Shown: piece by piece, positions 36,142 to 48,506 of the stretch
Layout: each line of letters opens with the position of its first letter
How positions within the stretch are numbered: position 1 is the stretch's first letter
Assembly (NCBI GenBank): GCA_963714035.1
Contig: OY970224.1
Location: 2,790,001-2,854,000 of the forward strand
DNA length: 64,000 nt
Reading direction: 5' to 3'
Source: DATFVB01 sp963714035
GTDB lineage: Bacteria > Acidobacteriota > Thermoanaerobaculia > UBA5066 > DATFVB01
Made by a program: the position numbers and the translations under genes
Notes under the pieces: model-generated
Told to the model about the DNA's origin: nothing
Database searches by the model: none
The model's input: the letters and a program-made list of their open reading frames with translations, nothing else

Positions 36142-37122
36142 CTACGACGGCGACGCTCCGCGAAGAATCCTTCCGACGGTCGCCAGCGACACGTTGCGGC
36201 CCGTCAGGACGACGGCGGCGGGGGAGTCGAAGGGCCCCGCTTTCCCGGAGAGGATGGCCGCGACACCTACGGCCGCCGAGGGCTCGACGAGGTAGCCGTG
36301 GCGGTCGGCCACCCAGCGCACCGCGTTCTCGATCTCCTCCTCGGAGAGGAGCGCGACGCGCGCGACGCGGGTGCGGAGCACGTCGAAGGGGAGCCGTCCG
36401 ATTCCCCCTTCGATCCCTCCCGCCGAGGTCTCGATCGCGGGCAGGCGCGTCACCGCTTCGCCCCGTTCGAGCGAGACCGCGAGCCCCGGGGAGCCGGCAT
36501 GCTGACATCCGACGATCACGGCCTCCGGATCGCGCTCGCGGGCGAAAAACGATGCACCTCCCGCGAGGCCTCCTCCCCCGACGGGCAGCACGAACGTCCG
36601 GGTGTCGGGAGCGTCGGAGACGATTTCGGCGGCGATCGTCCCGCCGTTGGCGGCCATGACGTCGACGTCGTCGAACGCCGACAGGAACTTCTTCTCCTCG
36701 GCGGCGGCGATCCCGAGGGCCCAGTCCTCCGTCTCGTCGTAGCCCGGGAACTCCGAGATCCGGACGTCCGCGCCGGCGTCGCGGATCCCGCGGAGCTTCG
36801 CGGGATCGACGGAGCGGGGAAGACAGACGGTCGCGGGAACGTCTGCCTGGCGCGCCGCCGCCGCGACGGCCTTCCCGTGGTTTCCCGCCGAGCACGTGAC
36901 AACGCCGCGGCGCCGGTCGCCGGCGGACAGCCGGGAGATCTGGAAGATCGCGCCCCGGATCTTGAAGGACCCGGTCTTCTGGAGGAATTCGAGCTTCAGC
37001 CGGACGGGAACGCCCGCCGCCGCGGAGAGCTCGGGCGAGTCTTCGAGACCCGTGCGAATGACGCGGCCGCGGAGAGTCTCCGCGGCCGCGTCGATGAGTG
37101 TGGACGAGAGGGCGGCTACGAC
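36142..37122 (-). CDS. PLP-dependent serine/threonine dehydratase
   Basis: This product of about 325 residues is a fold-type II PLP enzyme of the threonine dehydratase/serine racemase group, which deaminates L-Thr or L-Ser to the 2-oxo acid. KTGSFKIRGA has the PLP lysine, SAGNHGKAVA the substrate/phosphate loop (Lys where Gln is usual), and PVGGGGLAGG the cofactor phosphate site. There is no C-terminal ACT domain, so it is the short catabolic or biodegradative type. No ATG, GTG or TTG precedes the conserved LIDAAAETLRGRVIRTG in a sensible place: the frame enters the overlapping cytochrome gene, so the 5' end given here is approximate. Confidence 0.85.
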   Translation of the reverse strand, partial: VVAALSSTLIDAAAETLRGRVIRTGLEDSPELSAAAGVPVRLKLEFLQKTGSFKIRGAIFQISRLSAGDRRRGVVTCSAGNHGKAVAAAARQADVPATVCLPRSVDPAKLRGIRDAGADVRISEFPGYDETEDWALGIAAAEEKKFLSAFDDVDVMAANGGTIAAEIVSDAPDTRTFVLPVGGGGLAGGASFFARERDPEAVIVGCQHAGSPGLAVSLERGEAVTRLPAIETSAGGIEGGIGRLPFDVLRTRVARVALLSEEEIENAVRWVADRHGYLVEPSAAVGVAAILSGKAGPFDSPAAVVLTGRNVSLATVGRILRGASPS

Positions 37123-37709
37123 TTCTTCCCGGCCGGCGCGGCCCCGGCAGGTGGCGCGGGCTCCGGCTGGAGATTGTGGACCGCGGGAATCGTCCGGAGA
37201 TAGGCATAGATCGCCTTCAGGTCCGCCTCGGTGAGGTTCCGATAGACCTCCCACGGCATCGGCGGCAGGATCGGGCGCGAGACGCCCATGTGCTTGCCGG
37301 TCCGGATCGCCTTCATGAACGTTTCCTCGGACCAGCTCCCGATTCCCGTGTTCTCGTCCGGAGTCAGGTTCTTCGTGTAGCTGACTCCCCAGGGGCCCGC
37401 CCACGCGGTCAGGTGCGCGTTCGCATGGATCATCCAGGGACCGGAGGCGGGCGGCGGCGGCGGAAGCTTTTCATCGACGTAGCCGGAAAGGAACCTCGTC
37501 ATGTCGAGCTGCATCGAGCCGTCGGGGCCGAATTTCTTCGGCGTGTGGCAGTCGTTGCAGGCGAGCACGGAGACGAGGTACTTGCCCCGTTGCACCGCCG
37601 CGGAGGCGTGCGGCGCCGCTTTCGGCGCGGCTTGCCCCGCGGCCCCGATGAGGGCAGCCGTTGCCGCGACCGCAGCGATCGCGACGAGAAGGCGAATCCC
37701 GATCTTCAT
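37116..37709 (-). CDS. exported c-type cytochrome
   Basis: This 197-residue periplasmic monohaem cytochrome c has a signal peptide (LLVAIAAVAATAALIGAA) and the haem-binding motif CNDCH at about residues 51-55 (VLACNDCHTPK). Distal Met candidates are in MGVSRPILPPMPWEVYRNLT, the usual PMPW ligand region of dehydrogenase-associated cytochromes. GGAGGAA lies just before ATG 37709. The C-terminus is Pro/Ala-rich. The stop overlaps the region where the dehydratase must start, so the two are probably one transcript, although a functional link is not obvious. Confidence 0.9.
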   Translation of the reverse strand: MKIGIRLLVAIAAVAATAALIGAAGQAAPKAAPHASAAVQRGKYLVSVLACNDCHTPKKFGPDGSMQLDMTRFLSGYVDEKLPPPPPASGPWMIHANAHLTAWAGPWGVSYTKNLTPDENTGIGSWSEETFMKAIRTGKHMGVSRPILPPMPWEVYRNLTEADLKAIYAYLRTIPAVHNLQPEPAPPAGAAPAGKKS

Positions 37710-37792
37710 TTTTCCTCCGTCAAGTGTGCGGAGGATACTCCGATCCGGCCCCGGCGCGGGGCCGCGCGTCGGGAACGCGGCTCGGGGCGGGC

Positions 37793-39043
37793 CTATTTCC
37801 GGCGCGCCGGGTCTTCGCCCCGATAGATCCGTCCGTCCTTCATCACGAACACGACGCGCCGAAGCGCGGCGATCTCCCGCGACGGGTCGCCGTCGACGGC
37901 GATGAGATCGGCGCGGTATCCGGCCGCGATCGTGCCGATCTCCGCTCCGAGCCCGAGAGACTCCGCGGAGTCCCGGGTTGCCCCCGCGATCGCACGCATC
38001 GGCGACTCTCCGGCGTCGTCGACCCGGCAGACGAGATCTTCGACGTTCCTGCCGTGCGCGCCCGCGACGGCGTCGGTGCCGTAGGCCATCTTCAGATTCG
38101 GAACCGTGAGCGCGAGCTTGAGTGTGGCGACCGCGAGAGGGACGGCCTTCTCCATCGCCGCGAATCCCGCTTCGGTGTAGTTCTCGATCCCGAGGTACTT
38201 CGGCTTGTTCTCGAGGTAGTTCCGGAAGATCAGACTGCATTGCGGGTCGAAGATCGTGCCGCGCTCCGCCATCAGCGTCAGGATCTCGCGGGTCGCGAAG
38301 ATCCCGTGCTCGATCTGCGTGCACCCGGCCATCGTTGCCCGGCGCATGCTCTCGACGCTGTGCGCGTGGACGAGGGTGCGGAGGCCGAGCGACTTCGCCT
38401 CGCCGCAGGCCGCGTCGAGCTGCTCCCGGGACAGCGTCGGCGCGCCCCCGTCGCGGATGCTCTTCGATGCGAAGATCTTGATGAGGTCGGCGCCCTGCGC
38501 CTTCCGCTCGCGGACCGTTTGCCTCAGTTTTTCCGCGTCTCCGGTCGACTCGTCGAGCGGCTCGAGCGACGTGAGGATCCTCGGTCCCGGCACCGTTCCG
38601 CGCGCGATCGCGTCGCGCAGATCCCTGTCTTCCGGGGCTCCGACGCTCTGGATCGTCGTGAAGCCGCCCGCGAGCGTCGCCCAGGCGTTGCCGGCCGCGG
38701 CGAGCGCGGCCTGCGCCGGCGTGTCGCCGTCCTTTTCCGTGTGCAGCCTTCCCTGACGGTTGAAGTACCAGACGACGTGCGTGTGGACGTCGATCAGGCC
38801 GGGAAGGACCGTCTCGCGCGACAGGTCGACGACGGGCGCCGCTGCGGCGCGCCCCGAGACGTCGCTCCACGCGCCGACGTCGCGGATCTTGCCGTCTTCG
38901 ATGAGGATTCCGCGGTCGTCGAGTACGCGGCCGGCCGCGACGTCGACCATCCGGCCGGCGTGGACGAGGACGGGCCCCGCGCCCTGCGCGCGGACGGCCG
39001 GCGCGAGCAGCAGGGCGGCGGCGAGAGAGAGCGCGATTTTCAT
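37793..39043 (-). CDS. exported metal-dependent amidohydrolase (imidazolonepropionase-like)
   Basis: This 416-residue exported amidohydrolase has a signal peptide (MKIALSLAAALLLAPAVRAQ) and a complete dinuclear site: His87/His89 in LIDVHTHVV, the carboxylated Lys in LIKIFAS, His in LVHAHSVES and QIEHG, and Asp in YGTDAVAG. The C-terminal AGYRADLIAVDGDPS strand is typical of the imidazolonepropionase/prolidase-like branch. The substrate may be a small exogenous amide or dipeptide. ATG 39043 has GAGG 7 bases upstream, so it is preferred to GTG 39049. It lies 83 bases upstream of the cytochrome gene on the same strand. Confidence 0.9.
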   Translation of the reverse strand: MKIALSLAAALLLAPAVRAQGAGPVLVHAGRMVDVAAGRVLDDRGILIEDGKIRDVGAWSDVSGRAAAAPVVDLSRETVLPGLIDVHTHVVWYFNRQGRLHTEKDGDTPAQAALAAAGNAWATLAGGFTTIQSVGAPEDRDLRDAIARGTVPGPRILTSLEPLDESTGDAEKLRQTVRERKAQGADLIKIFASKSIRDGGAPTLSREQLDAACGEAKSLGLRTLVHAHSVESMRRATMAGCTQIEHGIFATREILTLMAERGTIFDPQCSLIFRNYLENKPKYLGIENYTEAGFAAMEKAVPLAVATLKLALTVPNLKMAYGTDAVAGAHGRNVEDLVCRVDDAGESPMRAIAGATRDSAESLGLGAEIGTIAAGYRADLIAVDGDPSREIAALRRVVFVMKDGRIYRGEDPARRK

Positions 39044-39083
39044 GGACACCTCGCGCCGATTCTCGTCCGCGGAGCGGGCGATT

Positions 39084-39716
39084 TCAACGTTCCGCGGCGG
39101 CTCGGGCGACGCGGCGGAGGTCGGCGACGAACCGTCGCCGCTCCTGCCGGCGCGCGGCCTCGTCGGGCGCGCGGAGTATCGACGACGGATGCACGGTCGC
39201 GATCACGCGCCCGAATTCCGCCGACTCCACGACTCTCCCCCGGTCCCGCGTGACCCGGAACGCGGCTCCGAGGAGCGCCCGCGCGGCGGTGGCTCCGAGC
39301 GCGACGACGATCCCGGGACGGACGGCCGCGAGCTCCGCGGCGAGCCAGGGTTTGCAGGCGGCGATCTCGCGCGCGTTCGGCTTCTTGTGGATCCGGCGCT
39401 TTCCCCGCGGCTCCCACTTGAAATGCTTGACCGCGTTCGTGACGTAGGCCGTTCGCCGGTCGATCCCGGCCTCCTCCATCGCTTCGTCGAGGAGCCGTCC
39501 GGACGGCCCGACGAACGGCCGGCCCGCGAGATCTTCCTGGTCTCCGGGCTGCTCGCCGACGAAGAGGACCCGGGCTCCTCGGGAGCCCTCTCCGAAGACC
39601 GTCTGCGTCGCGCGCTTCCAGAGATCGCAGGCGCGGCATTTCGCCGCGGCGGACCGGAGCGCCGCGAGCGTCGGATGCGCCGGGACGAGGGACGCGGCGG
39701 TTTTGGCTTTCGCCAT
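39084..39716 (-). CDS. udgX: UdgX-type uracil-DNA glycosylase
   Basis: This 210-residue DNA repair protein belongs to the UDG superfamily, close to family 4. GEQPGDQED (54-62) is motif A, VHPSSILRA near the end is motif B, and the loop KRRIHKKP (106-113) contains the KRRIH signature of UdgX, whose His (His110 here) in the mycobacterial enzyme forms a covalent link with the abasic deoxyribose after uracil removal. Cys27, Cys30 and Cys121 match iron-sulfur ligands of family 4, and the fourth position is His98 in VKHFKW. ATG 39716 is chosen, but no clear ribosome binding site is seen. It lies 40 bases upstream of the amidohydrolase. Confidence 0.92.
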   Translation of the reverse strand: MAKAKTAASLVPAHPTLAALRSAAAKCRACDLWKRATQTVFGEGSRGARVLFVGEQPGDQEDLAGRPFVGPSGRLLDEAMEEAGIDRRTAYVTNAVKHFKWEPRGKRRIHKKPNAREIAACKPWLAAELAAVRPGIVVALGATAARALLGAAFRVTRDRGRVVESAEFGRVIATVHPSSILRAPDEAARRQERRRFVADLRRVARAAAER

Positions 39717-39830
39717 GGCCGACCGGGCAGCAAGATTCGGACCCGCGGAACGGGGTATTCGGCCGGTCCGCCGGCGCCCGGCCACTTGACTCGGTCGGCC
39801 GGCCTCCGTACGATCATGGCGGTTCTTTGA

Positions 39831-39947
39831 TTTCATCCCGAGCGGCGGAGGGAATGGGCCCTGCGAAGCCGCGGCAACCGGATTCCGAATCGCGCGGAAG
39901 ACGTCAGGTGCCAAATCCCACCCCCCGACGGGGGAGAGATGAGAGGC
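39831..39947 (+). promoter_or_regulatory. SAM-I (S-box) riboswitch
   Basis: The sequence has the S-box landmarks in order: P1 5' strand TCATC (39834), the GGCGGAGGGAATGGGCCCTG block, CGAAGCCGCGGCAACC (K-turn and pseudoknot), GGTGCCAAATCCCACC, and P1 3' strand GATGA (39938). It precedes a homocysteine methyltransferase/MTHFR gene and metH, as expected for an element that shuts off methionine synthesis when S-adenosylmethionine is high. The terminator at 39969 follows directly. Confidence 0.95.
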
Positions 39948-39968
39948 TCGCGATGGTTTTCGAATTCC

Positions 39969-39999
39969 GCCCCTCATCGCCGTCGTGAAGGGGCTTTTT
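39969..39999 (+). terminator. riboswitch-controlled terminator covering the ribosome binding site
   Basis: GCCCCT (39969-39974) pairs with AGGGGC (39989-39994), extended by CA/TG inside, and is followed by TTTTT. The 3' arm includes GAAGGGG, the only ribosome binding site for ATG 40001. When SAM-bound RNA lets this hairpin form, transcription should end, and any read-through would have its ribosome binding site paired. Confidence 0.85.
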
Positions 40000-40000
40000 C

Positions 40001-41874
40001 ATGTCCGGAAGTTTTCGCGAGGCGATCCAGAACGAAATTATTCTTGCCGACGGCGCGATGGGGACCCTCCTCGTCACGCGGGGAGCGGAGCCATCGGCCG
40101 CCCGCTCCTCGCTCTCCCTTTCCGCCCCCGAAGCCGTGGCCGAGATCCATGAGGACTACGTCGACGCCGGCGCCCGGATCCTGACGACCAACACCTGGGA
40201 CGCCAACCGGGTCAAGCTCCGCGAGCACGACTGGGCCGACTCCCTCGAGAAGATCAATCGCGCCTCGGTCGCGCTCGCGAAGCGGGCGGCGGCCGGGGAG
40301 CACGTCTTCGTCGCCGGCTCGGTCGGGCCGCTCGGCGCGATGGTCAAGCCGTACGGGTCGCTCGCCCTCTCGCAGGTGCGCGAGATCTTCGAGGAGCAGA
40401 TGCGGCTGCTTCTCGAAGAAGGCGTCGATCTCCTCCTCCTCGAGTCGTTCAGCAACCTGCTCGAGGCCGCGGAAGCGGTCCGGGCGGCGCGGGGGCTCTC
40501 CGCGGAGATTCCGATCGTCGCGCAGATGACCTTCTTCGCGGAAGGACGGACCGCTTTCGGCGAACGGGCGGGCGACGCCCTTCGGACGCTCGTCGCGGCG
40601 GGCGCCGACGCCGCCGGGATCAACTGCACGCTCGGCCCGCAGGAGACGCTCGGCGTCTTCGAAGAGATCGCCGCGCAGGTCGGCGCCCCCCTCTCGGTGA
40701 TGCCGAACGCGGGATATCCGACGATCGTCCGGGGGCGCAACGTCTACAACGCATCTCCCGACTACTTCCGCGAGTACGCGCTCGAGTTCGTCGATCACGG
40801 CGCGGCGATCGTCGGCGGATGCTGCGGGACGACGCCGGAGCACATTCGCGCGATGGCCCGCGCCCTCGCCGGAGTCGCCCGGCGTCCCCTCGCCCCGGCG
40901 GCCGTGGAGACGGCCCGCGACGCGTTCCCGCACGCGGTCGCCGGCGAGCCGATCGAAACGTCGCACCTCAAGCGGAAGCTCGGCGTCGAAGGAAGCTTCA
41001 CCGTGACCGTGGAAGTCGAGCCGCCGCGGGGCGCCGACTGCCGCTCGGCCATCGAGGCCGCCCGGCTCCTGAAGAAGCTCGGGGTCGACGCCGTGAACGT
41101 CACCGACAATCCGATGGCGCGCCTGCGCATGTCCTCGGTCGCCGTCGCCGGCCTCATCCAGCGCGAGACCGGGCTCGAGGCGATCGTCCAGTTCACGACC
41201 CGGGACCGGAACGTTCTCGGCATCCAGTCGGACCTCCTGGGCGCCTGCGCCCTGGGGCTGAAGGCCCTGCTCTGCCTCGGAGGGGATCCGCTGAAGATCG
41301 GGGACTACCCGAACGGGCACCAGGTCTCCGAAGTCGACACGCTCGGCCTCCTGCGCATCGCGAGGATCCTGAACGCGGGCGCCGACCTCGTCGGCAACCC
41401 GATCGGGGCGCCGACGGCGTTCGCGATCGGCTGCGCCGCCAACCCCGCGGCGAAGGACCTCGACGTCGAATTTTCGAAGCTCCGGGCGAAGATCGACGCG
41501 GGAGCGACGTTCGCGCAGACCCAGCCGGTCTTCGATCCCGCCGCGCTCGACGCGTTCTTCGCGCGTCCCGAGTCGCGCGCGATTCCGGTCCTCGTGGGCC
41601 TTCTGCCGCTGAAGTCCCTGAAGCAGACGCTCTATTTCGCCAACGAGGTTCCCGGCATGGTCGTGCCGGAGGGGACGATCGCGCGCATGCGCGGCGCGGC
41701 CGAACGCGGCGCCGAGTTCGAGGCGGAGGAGGGCCTCGCGATCGCGCGCGAGCTCGCCTCGGCGATCGCGGCCGCCGCGCCCGGGATGCACGTCATGCCG
41801 ATGCAGAAATACGCTTCCGTCGAGGCGATCCTCGAAGCGGTTCCGGCATCCGCGCGGCGAACGGGAGCCGTCCC

Positions 41875-41878
<4 letters not shown>
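40001..41878 (+). CDS. bifunctional homocysteine S-methyltransferase / methylenetetrahydrofolate reductase
   Basis: This 625-residue cytoplasmic fusion is like Bacillus YitJ. Residues 1-290 form a homocysteine-binding methyltransferase barrel with zinc ligands Cys209 (INCTLGP) and Cys274/Cys275 (GGCCGTTPEH). Residues about 315-600 form a MetF-type barrel (TVTVEVEPPRGADC, NVTDNPMARLRMSS, FTTRDRNVLGIQSDLLGACA, GATFAQTQPVFDP) that binds FAD and makes 5-methyltetrahydrofolate. It thus supplies the methyl donor for MetH, whose GTG overlaps its TGA (GTGA). The start is fixed by GAAGGGG upstream, inside the riboswitch terminator. Expression is controlled by SAM. Confidence 0.95.
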
Positions 41879-45558
<3,680 letters not shown>

Positions 45559-45577
45559 CCCGCTTTTTGCGTGGAGG

Positions 45578-45597
45578 CGGGAATTCTTTCCCGTTTT
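45578..45597 (+). terminator. weak intrinsic terminator after metH
   Basis: CGGGAA and TTCCCG pair around a 4-base loop and are followed by TTTT. It lies 20 bases after the metH stop and before the next gene, so it probably ends the methionine transcript. Confidence 0.5.
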
Positions 45598-45638
45598 GCG
45601 CGGACTTCGTTAGAATCCGCGCCAACGAGGAGGCTCTC

Positions 45639-46568
45639 ATGAAGATCGTCCGGTCACGCGCCGCCTTGCTGGCGGCGGCGGTTGCCCTACTCTGCGCTCC
45701 GCTGTCCGCGGCGGACGCGAAGGTCGGCGGGGTCATCGTCGACGAGAGCGGAACACCCGTTCCCGGCGCGAAGATCACGATCACGACGCCGAAGCAGAAG
45801 GATTTCACCAGCGAGCAGACGTCCGACGAGGGCGGCCGCTTCGCCGCGACGGTGCCGAACCCGAAGTGGGATTACGGTCTTCGCATCGAACGCGAGGGAT
45901 TCTCGCCGAGCCAGGCGGAGACTCCGTCGGCAAACGCGAACCTCTCGATCACGATGCATCCGCCTTTCCCCGGGACGGCCCCTCCTCCGCCTCCGAAGGC
46001 CGATCCGGGAGTCACCGCCTACAACGACGGCGTCGAGCTGATGCAGAAGGGTGACAAGGAGGGCGCCGAGAAAAAATTCGACGAGGCGATCGCCGCCAAG
46101 CCCGACCTCGCCCAGGCGTGGAAGGTGATCTCGCAGCTCGCATACGAGCGCAAGGACTACGCGAAGGCCCTCTCCTCCGGACGGAAGCTCCTCGAGCTCG
46201 ACCCCAAAGACAACGACCTGTACGGAATCCTCATGGACTCCGCGGCGAAGACCGGCAACAATGCCGCCGCACTCGACTACAAGAAGAAATTCGTCGCCGC
46301 CAACGCCGACAACCCGGAGGTCAACTACAACGCCGGGGTGGAGTCGTACACCGCGGGAGACTACACGGCGGCGACCGCGTCGTTCGCGAAAGCGGTGCAG
46401 CTGAAGTCCGACATGGCCAACGCTTATTTCTGGATGGCGATGTCCGAGTACAACCAGAAGAGCTACGGCGCGAGCCGCCGCGATTTCCAGAAATATCTGG
46501 AGCTGGCGCCGCAGGGGGAGCAGGCGGATAACGCCAAGAAGATGCTCGAGGCTTTACCCGCGAAATAG
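45639..46568 (+). CDS. exported TPR protein with N-terminal carboxypeptidase-regulatory-like domain
   Basis: This 309-residue exported protein has a signal peptide (AALLAAAVALLCAPLSAADA), a CarboxypepD-regulatory-like beta domain (about residues 27-105; VGGVIVDESGTPVPGAKITI, YGLRIEREGFSPS), a Pro linker (GTAPPPPPKADPG) and four to five TPR units (ELMQKGDKEGAEKKFDEAIA, YAKALSSGRKLLELDPKDN, GDYTAATASFAKAVQLKSDM). It is probably a periplasmic or surface protein-interaction module. GAGGAGG lies 6 bases before ATG 45639. No neighbour gives a clue to its partner. Confidence 0.85.
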   Translation: MKIVRSRAALLAAAVALLCAPLSAADAKVGGVIVDESGTPVPGAKITITTPKQKDFTSEQTSDEGGRFAATVPNPKWDYGLRIEREGFSPSQAETPSANANLSITMHPPFPGTAPPPPPKADPGVTAYNDGVELMQKGDKEGAEKKFDEAIAAKPDLAQAWKVISQLAYERKDYAKALSSGRKLLELDPKDNDLYGILMDSAAKTGNNAAALDYKKKFVAANADNPEVNYNAGVESYTAGDYTAATASFAKAVQLKSDMANAYFWMAMSEYNQKSYGASRRDFQKYLELAPQGEQADNAKKMLEALPAK

Positions 46569-46589
46569 CGCGGCTATTTCGCGGCGCTG

Positions 46590-46654
46590 GCGCGGCGATA
46601 CGCACCGTTATGCCGGCCCGCCGGACCCACCTTCCGGCACGTCTGGCCGCGCCT
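46590..46654. repeat. dispersed repeat family E, copy 2
   Basis: GCGCGGCGATACGC and CTTCCGGCACGTCTGGCCGC match the ends of the copy at 7336-7452; the middle is shorter here. Confidence 0.5.
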
Positions 46655-46731
46655 TCGACCTGGTCGTCAACTGAGTCGGGTTGGGGCTGGAGTCGTCCGA
46701 CGACACGTCGACGCCATCGACGGCGACCCGG

Positions 46732-47148
46732 TTATCGGTAGGGACGCGTCGGAACGAGGGTGACGCCTTCAATGCGGCGAAAGTCCTTTTCGTTGAGAGT
46801 CGCGACGGAGAACCCGCGTTCCGCGGCCGTCGCCGCGAAGATGAGGTCGTGCGCCCCGACGAGCGCCCCCCGGGACGACGCTCCCGCCCACAACCGGGCA
46901 TGAATGCGCGCCGTGTCGAGCGTGAAGGGCTCGACGCGGACGCGCTCCAGAACGCTCTCGACGAAGTCCTCCCGCTTCTGGCGAGCCGCTCCGGGGCGCC
47001 CCCGCTCGACATCCTGCAGCAGCTCCGACGCCGTGATGGCCGCGATACGGGCATCGTCAATCCGATTGCCGGCGACGAAGCTCTCGAAGTCGAATTCTCC
47101 CCGCTCCGCCGCGACGAGAACGGACGTGTCGAGGAGCGCCTGGCCGAT
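46732..47148 (-). CDS. PIN-domain RNase (VapC-like), start codon not identifiable
   Basis: A minus-strand frame ending at TAA 46732 encodes a PIN domain of about 138 residues: QALLDTSVLVAAERGEFDFE with the first catalytic Asp, AITASELLQDVERGR with the conserved Glu, GAHDLIFAATAAERGFSVAT with the third acidic residue, and the C-terminal NEKDFRRIEGVTLVP. These are the hallmarks of VapC-type toxins that cleave RNA. No ATG, GTG or TTG lies upstream in frame before repeat-like sequence (family B, 47186-47223), and no antitoxin is visible. It may have lost its 5' end, or start at a rare codon such as ATC 47148, used here as the boundary. Confidence 0.7.
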   Translation of the reverse strand: MGQALLDTSVLVAAERGEFDFESFVAGNRIDDARIAAITASELLQDVERGRPGAARQKREDFVESVLERVRVEPFTLDTARIHARLWAGASSRGALVGAHDLIFAATAAERGFSVATLNEKDFRRIEGVTLVPTRPYR

Positions 47149-47185
47149 TTCCCGCGCCCGTCTCCGGGGTGGATGCGCGGGATTC

Positions 47186-47223
47186 GGAGACTGCTTCGTC
47201 GCGGCGCTTCCCGCGATGACGAA
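47186..47223. repeat. partial family B repeat
   Basis: GGAGACTGCTTCGTCGCGGC and TTCCCGCGATGACGA resemble the ends of the elements at 7564 and 61699 in a shortened form. It sits where the upstream end of the PIN gene should be. Confidence 0.5.
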
Positions 47224-47245
47224 AAAGAACGGCGAGGTGCCGGGC

Positions 47246-48433
47246 TCAACCCCTCAGGAAAGAATCGAATTCCTCGGCGTGCGGAGCCCGCGCGCGCGCG
47301 TCGGCGGGGTCGACGACGCCCGCCTTCGCGAGCTTCGCGAGCGACTGTTCGAGAGAGACCGCGCCGAACTTGCGCGCGATCGCGATCTCCTGGTGCAGAT
47401 GGTGGAGCGCGTTCTTGCGGATGTGCTGGCGCGCGCCGTCGGTGGCAAGCAGGAGCTCGATCGCGACGACGCGGCCCTTCCCGTCGGCGCGCGGGAGCAG
47501 GTGCTGCGAAAGGATCGCGGCGACCGCCATCGCGATCTCCTGCCGCACCGTTGCCTGCCGCTCGGCCGGAAAAGAGTCGGCGAGACGCGCGACCGCTCCC
47601 GCCGTGTCGGAGCTGTGGAGCGTCGAGAGGACGAGGTGGCCGGTCTCTGCCGCCGCGAGCGCGATCGCCATCGTCTCGGAATCGCGCATCTCTCCGATCA
47701 CGATCACGTCGGGCGCCTGGCGGAGCGCGGCGCGGAGAGCCGAGGCGAAGTCCGGCGCGTCGACACCGATCTCCACCTGCTCGATGACCGAGGTGCGATG
47801 GGCGTGCTCGTACTCGATCGGGTCCTCGATCGTCACGACGTGGCGCGCGCTCGACCGGTTGATCTCGGCGACGAGCGCCGCGAGCGTCGTCGTCTTCCCG
47901 GAGCCCGTGGGTCCGGTCACGAGGACGAGGCCGCGGGGAAGGCGCGCGAGCCTCGCGACTTCCTCGGGAAGGCCGAGCGCGGCGAACGAGGGCGGCTCGG
48001 CCGGGAGCGCCCGGATCGCCGCGGCGGCGCGGCCGCGCTCGCGGTGCAGGTTCAGCCGGAACCTCTGTCCGCCGCGCCGGAGCGAGGCGTCGGCATTGGA
48101 TCGTTCGCGGTAGGCGCGGCGGGCGGCCCCCGGGATCGCCGGAAGCACGGCGTGCTCGATCTCAGCGCCCGTCAGCTTTTCGGCATCGAGGAACTGGAAG
48201 TCTCCGTCGCGTCGGACCGCCGGCGGCGCGTCCGCGACGAGGAGAAGGTCGCTTCCTTTGCGGGCGACGAGCTGCGCGAGCCAGCCGTCGAGCCGCGCGT
48301 CGATGATCGGGGAGGCAATCGCCTCCGGGTCGTCCGCGTGTTCGAGGATCTCCAGCTCGCCGGGGTCGGATGAGCCGGGCTTGCCCGAATTCAGCTCGGC
48401 AATCAGCCGGTTGATGTCTTCGGCGTCTTCCAT
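47246..48433 (-). CDS. PilT/PilU-family ATPase
   Basis: This 395-residue cytoplasmic secretion-superfamily ATPase resembles twitching-motility retraction ATPases. Visible motifs are the N-terminal KGSDLLLVADAPPAVRRDG, Walker A GPTGSGKTTTLAAL, the Asp box VVTIEDPIEYEH, Walker B VIVIGEMRDSETM and the His box HLVLSTLHSSDT, and late motifs ISQHLLP-like (AILSQHLLPRADGKGRVV) and SLEQSLAKLAKAGVV. The ~55-residue Asp/Glu-rich N-terminal extension is unusual. ATG 48433 is chosen; the frame upstream is a shadow of tyrS. No other pilus genes are near, so its pilus partner must be elsewhere. It is divergent from tyrS. Confidence 0.92.
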   Translation of the reverse strand: MEDAEDINRLIAELNSGKPGSSDPGELEILEHADDPEAIASPIIDARLDGWLAQLVARKGSDLLLVADAPPAVRRDGDFQFLDAEKLTGAEIEHAVLPAIPGAARRAYRERSNADASLRRGGQRFRLNLHRERGRAAAAIRALPAEPPSFAALGLPEEVARLARLPRGLVLVTGPTGSGKTTTLAALVAEINRSSARHVVTIEDPIEYEHAHRTSVIEQVEIGVDAPDFASALRAALRQAPDVIVIGEMRDSETMAIALAAAETGHLVLSTLHSSDTAGAVARLADSFPAERQATVRQEIAMAVAAILSQHLLPRADGKGRVVAIELLLATDGARQHIRKNALHHLHQEIAIARKFGAVSLEQSLAKLAKAGVVDPADARARAPHAEEFDSFLRG

Positions 48434-48506
48434 CGTCGGGATATTACGCACGAAACGCGCCGGACGCGGAATTCCCATTCCGTAAGTATTGGGAAATAAT
48501 GCTTTG

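Noticed and set aside
45588..45616. Sigma70-type promoter before the TPR gene (TAGAAT at 45611)
   Set aside because: The -10 hexamer is fair, but no acceptable -35 lies at 16-18 bases, so I did not list it.
48434..48506. Promoters between pilT-like and tyrS (TAATAT near 48441)
   Set aside because: A -10-like hexamer is present, but no -35 and no supporting feature; too weak to annotate.
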